Source: an uncultured Alphaproteobacteria bacterium (GTDB lineage Bacteria > Pseudomonadota > Alphaproteobacteria > Sphingomonadales > Sphingomonadaceae). From it: DNA of 15,516 nucleotides. The stretch covers positions 1-15,516 of the forward strand of contig CAJAHV010000183.1 of assembly GCA_903939555.1 (NCBI GenBank). Direction: 5' to 3'. Shown here in pieces: positions 1 through 6,370 of the stretch (position 1 is its first letter; the number at the start of each line of letters is the position of its first letter). Position numbers and translations under genes: made by a program. The notes beneath the pieces are model-generated. The model saw nothing but the letters and a program-made list of their open reading frames with translations, was not told the origin of the DNA and did not search any database.

Positions 1-5
1 GGGTT

Positions 6-1586
6 TCATAGCCCAAGGACGCCGGGGTTCATCAGGCCGTGCGGATCAAGCTGCGTCTTGATGGCGCCGAGCAGCGCCGCTGCCGCCGGGTCGAGCCGGG
101 CCTGATAGGGATAGGCGCGGCCGATCTGGAAATGCGCCGCGCCATGCGCGTCCATCAGCGCGATCAGTGCGGCCTTGAAGCGGTCGATGAAGGCGCGTGC
201 TTCGGGGTTGGCGGGCCAGGCGGGGATGGTGGCGAGATGGGCCGGCCCCAGTACATCCTGATGGTATAGATCGTGCGCATCGGGCCAGTAGATGGCGATT
301 TCGAACAACAGCGCGGACGTTCCGACACTGGAAAACATCTTGCCGGTCCACACGCCCAGCCGATCCATCTCGGCACGGTGGCTCGCGATGAAGCCATCAT
401 AAGCGGCATCGAAAGCCAGCGCTTGCCCATTCGGGAAAATACCGTGCACCGGCACCCAGCGCTCGCCCTTTGGCCCGAGGATGTTGTGCAAAGGCGCGAA
501 CGGCATGGCGCGCACAAAGGCCGGCACGCTGTTGGCGATCTCGACACCGTGCGGGGCGATGATCTGGCGCAGCCGGGCGGCCTTGGCACCGGCTTCGGCG
601 GCGCTGCTGCCCTCGACGATGTAATGGACGGTGTAGGCAGCAACGCGCAACTCGCGTTCGCCGGCGAGCGCCATCTTCACCAGTTGCCGCACCCCGGCGG
701 CCAGCGACGGCGCCACGCGCAACACCCCGCGCGCAATCTTCAGCCGCGCCGCCAGTCCGGTCTGGCGTTCGATCTGGCCCTGCGACAATGCTTGGTCGAA
801 GCTGAAATGCGAATCATCGAGTTCTTCGCGTACTGCGGCGCCGACTGCGGCGTGATAGGCGGCGAAATCGGCAAAGGCGAAGGACAGGGCTTCGAATGCC
901 GGCGCGATGGCCATGAGCGGCAGGGTGACCGCGACCTTCAACCCGAGTGCGCCGCAATCGCCGGTGAACAGCCCGGTGAGATCGGGGCCGTAGAAGCGTG
1001 TCGCGGGCGAGGCTGCGGTGTTCATCAGGCTGCCATCCGCGAGTACGACTTCGATCCCAGCGACGCTCTGGGCCGAAATGCCATGGCTGCCGCTGCCATG
1101 GCTGATCGTGTTCTGGCTGATGCTGCCGCCCACCGTCGCCGCCAGCCCGGAAAATGGCCCCCAGAAGCGCGTGCGCAGGCCATGCACTGCCAAGGCATCG
1201 CGTAGCGCTGCCCAGGTGACGCCGGCGCCGACCCGCACGCGAGCATTGGCGACATCGATGGCGATCATATCGAGACCCGACAGGTCGAACAGCATATGCG
1301 GGCCGTGATGGAGGTAGCCATCGGTATAGGAAGCGCCGCCGCCGCGCGGCACCATCGCGATCCCGGCGACCGCACACAGCCGGACGGCAGCCTGCACACC
1401 GGGGATATCGCGTGGGCGGACGATGCCGATCGGCTCGGCACCGCGCGCGAAACAATCCTGGCCGAACAGCGCCCGGCGGGCAGGATCTACCGAGACCATG
1501 TCACCCAGTGCGGCAAGCAGCGCCGCGACCAGTGCTGCCGGTGTCTCTTCCGCCGGCTGGCTTTCGGTTGTTTCGCTGCGCATCAT
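6..1586 (-). CDS. FAD-linked oxidase (PCMH-type FAD-binding domain)
   Basis: This is a flavin-dependent oxidoreductase of the large family that includes vanillyl-alcohol oxidase, p-cresol methylhydroxylase and the GlcD-like oxidases. The N-terminal PCMH-type FAD domain spans roughly residues 35-240. It shows the flavin-pyrophosphate loop PRGGGASY (80-87) and a VGGSISQN segment (about 152-159). The C-terminal cap ends in HGLMNPGVLGL, close to the usual end of this family. Length is 526 aa, which is normal. The substrate cannot be read from the sequence, and I see no clear covalent-FAD histidine. I chose the ATG at 1586, one of two adjacent ATGs (1586 and 1583), because a weak AAGTGA lies just upstream. 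A TTG at 1643 would add 19 Ala/Gly/Pro-rich residues and has no ribosome-binding site. The gene diverges from the OYE-family gene at 1701. Confidence 0.85.
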   Translation of the reverse strand: MMRSETTESQPAEETPAALVAALLAALGDMVSVDPARRALFGQDCFARGAEPIGIVRPRDIPGVQAAVRLCAVAGIAMVPRGGGASYTDGYLHHGPHMLFDLSGLDMIAIDVANARVRVGAGVTWAALRDALAVHGLRTRFWGPFSGLAATVGGSISQNTISHGSGSHGISAQSVAGIEVVLADGSLMNTAASPATRFYGPDLTGLFTGDCGALGLKVAVTLPLMAIAPAFEALSFAFADFAAYHAAVGAAVREELDDSHFSFDQALSQGQIERQTGLAARLKIARGVLRVAPSLAAGVRQLVKMALAGERELRVAAYTVHYIVEGSSAAEAGAKAARLRQIIAPHGVEIANSVPAFVRAMPFAPLHNILGPKGERWVPVHGIFPNGQALAFDAAYDGFIASHRAEMDRLGVWTGKMFSSVGTSALLFEIAIYWPDAHDLYHQDVLGPAHLATIPAWPANPEARAFIDRFKAALIALMDAHGAAHFQIGRAYPYQARLDPAAAALLGAIKTQLDPHGLMNPGVLGL

Positions 1587-1700
1587 ATCACTTGGCGCAT
1601 CGGTCACCGCGCCGCCAGCCCCGGCCGCCGGAAATGGCCGCAAAGCGGATAATTGCGCGCGGCGACGGCGCTGCTATGTAGCGAGCAGGGGGCGCGCAAC
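1587..1700. promoter_or_regulatory. Divergent intergenic region of the two flavoenzyme genes
   Basis: This 114-bp gap separates the FAD-linked oxidase (minus) from the OYE-family gene (plus), so both promoters should lie here. I find no convincing -35/-10 pair on either strand. A small inverted repeat, GCTA-TG-TAGC (1673-1682), sits just upstream of the OYE ribosome-binding site. Its four-base arms are too short to call it an operator. The regulatory role is inferred from gene orientation only. Confidence 0.4.
1687..1692 (+). promoter_or_regulatory. Ribosome-binding site that fixes the OYE-family start
   Basis: AGGGGG lies 8 nt before the ATG at 1701. It supports that ATG over the upstream in-frame start at 1653, which would add 16 residues that do not resemble the family. 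Confidence 0.7.
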
Positions 1701-2969
1701 ATGATCATTGCCGATATTTTCACCTTGCCATCGGGGCAGCAGTTCCGGAACCGCATCGCCAAGGCGGCGATGACCGAAGGGCTGGCGGAACGCGATGGCC
1801 TGCCCAACGAAGGCCATGTCCGGCTCTACCGGCGCTGGGCGGCGGGGCGGCTTGGCCTGTCGATCACCGGCAATGTCCAGATCGATCGCCACCATCTCGA
1901 GCGCCCCGGCAATGTCATTGTCGAGGGCCCGCAATCTGCCGATGCAAAGGCGGCCTGGGCGCGCTGGGCGGCGGCGGCGACCGAAAATGGTACAAGGGCC
2001 TGGGTGCAGGTCAGCCATGCCGGCCGCCAGACGCAAAAGACCGTCAACCCCGCCCCCAAGGCGCCATCTGCGATCCCGCTCGGCCTGCCCGGCGGCATGT
2101 TCGGTGTGCCGGTGCCGTTGACCGAGGCGGAAATTCTCGATCTTGTCGGGCGGTTCGCCAATGCGGCGGTGGTGGCGCGCGAAGCCGGGTTCGATGGCGT
2201 GCAAATCCATGCCGCGCACGGCTATCTGCTGTCGCAATTCCTGTCGCCGCTTGCCAACCGGCGCAATGATGCCTGGGGCGGCAGCCTGGAAAACCGCGCG
2301 CGTTTCCTGACAGAGGCTATCAAGGCGGTGCGTGCCGCGGTCGGCGATGATTTCGGCGTCGGGGTCAAGCTCAACAGTGCCGATTTCCAGAAGGGCGGCT
2401 TTGCCTTTGAAGATTGCATCGGCGTGGCGGCGATGCTCGCCGACTTGGGGGTCGACCTGCTCGAATTATCGGGTGGCAGCTATGAACAGCCGGCGATGAT
2501 GGATATGGCCGGGATGGACCCGCCCGAGGTGCCGAAACAGGCCTCGACCGCGGCGCGCGAGGCCTATTTTGTCGATCTTGCCAAGGCGTTGATGGCCGGG
2601 CGCACGCCGCCGCTGCTGGTCACGGGCGGCTTTCGGACCCTGCGCGCCATGGAAAGCGCCGTCGCCGATGGCATTGCGATGGTCGGCGTCGCCCGCCCGC
2701 TGTGCGCTACCCCTGATGCGGTTGCCGAACTGCTCGATAGGCATAGTGATGAACTGCCGCGCCCGGAACAGTCGCTGCGCATCGGGCCGGGCTGGCTAGG
2801 GCCCAATTCGCCGTTCAAGCTGGTCAAGGCGATGAACGGTTTTTCGGCTCAGGCCTGGTATTATGCCCAGCTCCGCCACATCGCCGCCGGGCGCCCGCCG
2901 CAGCTCGGGCTCAATCCTTTTTCGGCGTTCCTGTCGGAAGAGCGCGAAGCCAAGTCGCGCCGCCCATGA
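1701..2969 (+). CDS. NADH:flavin oxidoreductase, Old Yellow Enzyme family
   Basis: This is an FMN-dependent ene-reductase or NADH oxidase-type TIM barrel of 422 aa. The family reduces activated C=C bonds with NAD(P)H. The diagnostic active-site stretch HAAHGYLLSQFLSP begins at H170. H170 and H173 are the substrate-binding pair and Y175 is the expected proton donor. It is followed by the family signature with RRND, WGGS and ENR (about residues 187-200). An LVTGGF segment and a VARPL segment form the C-terminal phosphate-binding region. There is no C-terminal Fe-S/FAD extension, so this is a single-domain member, unlike 2,4-dienoyl-CoA reductase. The start is set by the strong AGGGGG site 8 nt upstream. 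It diverges from a FAD-linked oxidase, which suggests a shared catabolic or detoxification setting, but the substrate is unknown. Confidence 0.9.
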   Translation: MIIADIFTLPSGQQFRNRIAKAAMTEGLAERDGLPNEGHVRLYRRWAAGRLGLSITGNVQIDRHHLERPGNVIVEGPQSADAKAAWARWAAAATENGTRAWVQVSHAGRQTQKTVNPAPKAPSAIPLGLPGGMFGVPVPLTEAEILDLVGRFANAAVVAREAGFDGVQIHAAHGYLLSQFLSPLANRRNDAWGGSLENRARFLTEAIKAVRAAVGDDFGVGVKLNSADFQKGGFAFEDCIGVAAMLADLGVDLLELSGGSYEQPAMMDMAGMDPPEVPKQASTAAREAYFVDLAKALMAGRTPPLLVTGGFRTLRAMESAVADGIAMVGVARPLCATPDAVAELLDRHSDELPRPEQSLRIGPGWLGPNSPFKLVKAMNGFSAQAWYYAQLRHIAAGRPPQLGLNPFSAFLSEEREAKSRRP

Positions 2970-2982
2970 GCCGGCAGTAAGC

Positions 2983-2999
2983 CCGGTTGATCAGACCGG
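2983..2999. terminator. Short inverted repeat between convergent genes
   Basis: CCGGT and ACCGG arms flank a 7-nt centre in the 21-bp gap between the OYE gene stop and the MBL gene stop. It reaches into the MBL stop codon. There is no T-run on either side, so a role as bidirectional terminator is only a guess. Confidence 0.25.
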
Positions 3000-3935
3000 C
3001 GGCGCGTCCGTTATGGGCTGCGGGGCCGGCTGCGGCTGAAAGTGCGCCGTCAACCAGCCGGCGGTGATTATCTTGCCGATCTCGGTGCCGTCATGGCCGG
3101 GCACCAGCGTCAGTTGGGGATCGGCGATCGCCAGTTGCTGCAACGCCCACAACTGCCCCAGCACGGCGCTGCGATCCTCCTTCGCCAGATGGTCGCCGAC
3201 AAGGCGGGATCGGGCCCGCACCTCGACGACATTGCCGGCCAGCGAAGCGGTGTCGCCCATGAAGATATATTCATGCCCGTCGGCGCGGCGCACATAGATC
3301 ATTTGCGACCCCGGTGTGTGGCCGCGCGCGCGGATGAGCACCACACCCGGCGCGATTGCCTTGAGGCTGGCATAGCGCAGCGGCTGGACCATGCGGCGCC
3401 ACCTTGCCGGGAGCAGCGCCGCCTGTTCGGGCAACAGCAGCGCGCGCGGCGCCACGGTGGCGAGTGCCGGGCTGGCGATGATGCCGCCGATATGGTCAGG
3501 GTGTTCATGGGTGACGATGATCGCGTCAGCCAGCGGCAACGCTGCCTGCAGCCGCCGCCACGCCGGGCGTTCGAAGACGGCAACACCAGCGGCGTGCGCC
3601 GATTTTTCATCCTGGCCGCTGTCGACGACGATGCTGCGGTCGGGCCAGACGAGGCGGTAGCTGGCGTAGATCAGGTCAACCGGCGCCCAGTCGGCGCCGG
3701 CCTGCATGACGATGCGCGGCGCCTGCCGGAACGCCAGCACCTCGACTTCGATCCGGTCGGGCACAGCTCCTGGCACCGTGTCGGCTTCCGTCCGGATCGC
3801 GGCAAGATCGAGCGGGAAACGGCTGCCGGCGGGCAGGCGATTGTCATAGAACAGCCAATAGACAGCCGCGGCTGCCAGCAGCGGCATCAGGATGCCAAGC
3901 ACTGCCAGCCCGCGCCACACACTGCGCATCGTCAT
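2991..3935 (-). CDS. Membrane-anchored metallo-beta-lactamase-fold hydrolase
   Basis: This is a 314-aa MBL-superfamily metallohydrolase. An N-terminal hydrophobic segment (about residues 8-29), preceded by basic residues, reads as a membrane anchor or uncleaved signal, so the catalytic domain is probably periplasmic. The binuclear metal motif HEHPDH is at 143-148. Further expected ligands are H206 (in RGHTPGS), D228 (in MGDTA) and H281 (in PGHDG). The full ligand set suggests an active enzyme, but the substrate cannot be inferred; the superfamily includes glyoxalase II, lactonases and beta-lactamases. The start codon overlaps the cysK stop (ATGA, 3932-3935), so translation is probably coupled to cysK. 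The C-terminal tail is rich in Pro and Gln. Confidence 0.85.
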   Translation of the reverse strand: MTMRSVWRGLAVLGILMPLLAAAAVYWLFYDNRLPAGSRFPLDLAAIRTEADTVPGAVPDRIEVEVLAFRQAPRIVMQAGADWAPVDLIYASYRLVWPDRSIVVDSGQDEKSAHAAGVAVFERPAWRRLQAALPLADAIIVTHEHPDHIGGIIASPALATVAPRALLLPEQAALLPARWRRMVQPLRYASLKAIAPGVVLIRARGHTPGSQMIYVRRADGHEYIFMGDTASLAGNVVEVRARSRLVGDHLAKEDRSAVLGQLWALQQLAIADPQLTLVPGHDGTEIGKIITAGWLTAHFQPQPAPQPITDAPPV

Positions 3936-4852
3936 TCAGCGGGCAGGAATTCGGGCACTGAAAGATAGCGTTCGCCGGTGTCGTAGTTGAAGCCGAGAAC
4001 CCGACTGCCCGCTGGCAGTTCGGGCAGTTTCTGGGCAATCGCCTGCAAAGTGGCGCCCGAGGAAATGCCGACGAGCAGGCCTTCTTCCCGGGCCGAGCGG
4101 AGCGCCATTGCCTTGGCGGCGGCCGGATCGACCTGGATTACACCATCGAGGCATTGCGTGTGCAAATTAGCCGGAATGAAGCCGGCGCCGATGCCCTGAA
4201 TAGGGTGGGGGGCCGGCTGGCCGCCCGAAATCACCGGGGATGTCGTCGGTTCGACGGCATAGACCTTCAGCGCCGGCCAGACCGCCTTCAAGGCTTGCGC
4301 CACACCGGTGATGTGCCCGCCGGTGCCGACGCCGGTGATGATCGCGTCGATCGGTGTGTCGGCGAAATCGGCAAGGATTTCCTGCGCCGTGGTGCGGGCG
4401 TGGACGGCGATATTGGCCGGGTTCTCGAACTGGCCGGGCATCCACGCTCCGGGGGTTTCGGCGGTGATCTCGGTGGCATGCTGGATGGCGCCCTTCATGC
4501 CCTTTTCGCGCGGCGTCAGCGCGAAGCTGGCGCCATAGGCGAGCATCAGCCGGCGGCGTTCCAGCGACATCGATTCGGGCATGACAAGAATGAGCTTGTA
4601 GCCCTTGACCGCAGCGACCATCGCGAGGCCGATGCCGGTGTTGCCGCTGGTTGGCTCCACAATCGTGCCGCCCGGCAGCAACGAGCCATCAGCTTCGGCG
4701 GCCTCTATCATGGCGAGCGCGATACGGTCCTTGATCGAGCCGCCGGGGTTGGTGCGTTCGGATTTGATCCAGACTTCGGCGTCGGGGAACAGTTTCGACA
4801 CACGGATGTGCGGCGTGTTGCCGATGGTGGCGAGGACGTTGGCAGCCTTCAT
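3932..4852 (-). CDS. cysK: Cysteine synthase A (O-acetylserine sulfhydrylase)
   Basis: This PLP-dependent enzyme makes L-cysteine from O-acetylserine and sulfide, the last step of sulfur assimilation in the cytoplasm. At 306 aa it has the usual CysK length. The PLP lysine is K41, in NPGGSIKDR. The substrate loop PTSGNTG contains N71. MSLERRR (about 95-101) is typical of CysK. The PLP phosphate-binding loop GVGTGGH is at 174-180, and the serine of ISSGAT (264-265) contacts the pyridine nitrogen. The tail ends with GERYLS. A GGAG ribosome-binding site lies 8 nt before the ATG. The gene follows the MFS gene by 27 bp and overlaps the MBL gene by 4 bp. CysM is less likely because of the MSLERR segment and the C-terminus. 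Confidence 0.93.
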   Translation of the reverse strand: MKAANVLATIGNTPHIRVSKLFPDAEVWIKSERTNPGGSIKDRIALAMIEAAEADGSLLPGGTIVEPTSGNTGIGLAMVAAVKGYKLILVMPESMSLERRRLMLAYGASFALTPREKGMKGAIQHATEITAETPGAWMPGQFENPANIAVHARTTAQEILADFADTPIDAIITGVGTGGHITGVAQALKAVWPALKVYAVEPTTSPVISGGQPAPHPIQGIGAGFIPANLHTQCLDGVIQVDPAAAKAMALRSAREEGLLVGISSGATLQAIAQKLPELPAGSRVLGFNYDTGERYLSVPEFLPAE

Positions 4853-4878
4853 GGCGGTAACTCCGTGGGGGACGACCC

Positions 4879-4908
4879 TTTATACGGCCGCAGGGCGCGG
4901 CGCGTCAC
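4879..4908 (-). promoter_or_regulatory. Candidate cysK promoter at the 3' end of the MFS gene
   Basis: On the minus strand, TATAAA (4884-4879) matches the -10 consensus at five of six positions. GTGACG (4908-4903) lies 18 bp upstream and matches the -35 at four of six. Transcription would start near 4872, about 20 nt before the cysK ATG, leaving room for the GGAG site. It would let cysK and the MBL gene be expressed independently of the exporter. Motif match only. Confidence 0.4.
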
Positions 4909-6172
4909 CCGACAAATCATCCGGCAAATCATTGTCCCCGGGATCGCGGAATCGATCGGCACGGCGCAGCTCGGGGAATTGCCACGCCCAGATCGCGGTG
5001 ACCGCGACGGCGCCGACCCCGCCGATCACCACGGCTTCGACAGGGCCGACCCAGGCGGCGGCCAGCCCGCTTTCGAATTCGCCAAGCTCGTTGGAGGCGG
5101 TAACGAAGGTCATCGACACAGATGACACCCGGCCGCGCATGGCATCGGGAGTGTGCAACTGGATCAGCGAGGACCGGATATAGACCGAGATCATGTCGGC
5201 CGCGCCGAGCACTGCCAGCGCTGTGAGCGACAGCCACAGGTTGGTCGACAGGCCGAAGACGATCGTCGCGGTGCCGAAGATGCCGACGCACAGGAACATC
5301 ACCGGGCCAACGCGGCGGGCCACCGGCCGGAATGCCAACGCCACGGCGGTCAGCGCCGCCCCGGCCGAAGCGGCGGCGCGCAGCGGCCCCAGCCCTTCGA
5401 CACCGACATGCAGCACATCGCGGGCATAGACCGGCAGCATCGCGGTCGCCCCGCCCAGCAGCACGGCAAAAAGATCGAGGCTGATCGCCCCCAGCACGAT
5501 GCGGTTGTGGCGGACATAGCCCAGCCCTTCGACCAGGCTGCGCCACGGCGTCAGTGGCGATGGCTCCGGGCGTGGCACCGGGCGAATGATGAACAACCCA
5601 GCCAGCGCGCCGAAAAACAGCAGGGCGGCAATGATGTAGGGGCTGGCCGGATCGAGCGCATACAGAAAAGCCCCCAGCGGCGGGCCGATGACGGCGCCGG
5701 TCTGCCAGCTGATCGCGCTGAGCGCGATGGCGGCCGGCAGGATCTCACGCGGGACCAGATTGGGCGCCAGTGCCGACAGTGACGGGCCGGCAAAGGCGCG
5801 GCCGAAGCCCATCAAAAAGGCGATCAGGAACAGCGCCGGCAGCGTCACCTGGTGAAGCAGCGACAGCCAGGCAAGCAGCGCAGCGCACAGAAATTGCAGC
5901 GCGATGGCGGCACGGGCGATGTGGCGCCGGTCGACACGGTCGGCAATCACCCCGACGACGAGCGTCAGCGCGAACATCGGCACGAACTGCACCAGCCCGA
6001 TCATGCCGAGCAGAAAGGCCGAATCACCCTGGCTGCGCGTCTCGCGGGCAATGTCGTAGACTTGCCAGCCGATGACGATGACGAGCATTTGTCCGGCAAT
6101 CGTCGTCAGGAAGCGCGACACCCAATAGGCGCGATAATCGCGGTAGCGCAGCGGAGCGGGGAGTGTGAACAC
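4880..6172 (-). CDS. MFS transporter, EntS-like (MFS_3 family)
   Basis: This is a 430-aa inner-membrane protein with the hydrophobic profile of a 12-helix major facilitator. The N-terminal RYRDYRAYWVSRF segment, the cytoplasmic loop motif A GVIADRVDRRH (about 74-84), and SNELGEFESGLAAAW in the C-terminal half match the MFS_3 group. That group includes the enterobactin exporter EntS and many uncharacterised exporters. The cargo is not identifiable, and no siderophore genes lie nearby. It starts with GTG at 6172, with AAGG about 9 nt upstream. The next in-frame Met (M29) would remove part of the first helix. The C-terminal tail (about 400-430) is charged and cytoplasmic. cysK starts 27 bp downstream, so co-transcription is plausible. 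Confidence 0.88.
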   Translation of the reverse strand: MFTLPAPLRYRDYRAYWVSRFLTTIAGQMLVIVIGWQVYDIARETRSQGDSAFLLGMIGLVQFVPMFALTLVVGVIADRVDRRHIARAAIALQFLCAALLAWLSLLHQVTLPALFLIAFLMGFGRAFAGPSLSALAPNLVPREILPAAIALSAISWQTGAVIGPPLGAFLYALDPASPYIIAALLFFGALAGLFIIRPVPRPEPSPLTPWRSLVEGLGYVRHNRIVLGAISLDLFAVLLGGATAMLPVYARDVLHVGVEGLGPLRAAASAGAALTAVALAFRPVARRVGPVMFLCVGIFGTATIVFGLSTNLWLSLTALAVLGAADMISVYIRSSLIQLHTPDAMRGRVSSVSMTFVTASNELGEFESGLAAAWVGPVEAVVIGGVGAVAVTAIWAWQFPELRRADRFRDPGDNDLPDDLSGDAPRPAAV

Positions 6173-6370
6173 TTCGGGGCCTTAGGTCGTCAACGCGAAA
6201 ATGGCCAGAGCCTCGCGCGCCGGCTTCTTTGTCCTTAATGATCGTGCCGCAGCGACGATAGCCTTGCGCGGCTGGCAGTGACCACGGCTTCGCGAGCCGA
6301 TGATGCTGTAAATAACGATTGCCGCGACGGGCCGGCCTGGCATTATTACCTGTCTGGGCGGGCCCCGCGG
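6173..6370. other. Non-coding gap between uvrD and the MFS gene
   Basis: This 198-bp gap lies between two minus-strand genes and should hold the helicase-gene terminator and the MFS promoter. I see only small GC-rich inverted repeats, for example CGGCT-TCGCG-AGCCG (6286-6300) and a GCGGGGCCCGC palindrome beside the uvrD stop. Neither has a T-run. No -35/-10 pair stands out. An open frame across 6278-6502 on the plus strand has no family resemblance and no ribosome-binding site. Confidence 0.4.

Noticed and set aside
273..1205. 310-codon plus-strand open frame opposite the FAD-linked oxidase
   Set aside because: It is a GC-driven antisense shadow, Arg/Gly/His-rich with no domain, opposite a gene with clear motifs.
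1653..1681. TTGCGC followed by TATGTA as a promoter for the OYE-family gene
   Set aside because: Each element matches consensus at only about three of six positions, which is expected often by chance.
4154..5125. 323-codon plus-strand open frame opposite cysK and the MFS gene
   Set aside because: It spans two well-supported minus-strand genes, has biased Asp/Gly/Arg composition and no recognisable fold.
6286..6300. CGGCT-TCGCG-AGCCG hairpin as uvrD terminator
   Set aside because: The stem is only five base pairs, has no T-run on either strand, and lies about 70 nt past the uvrD stop.
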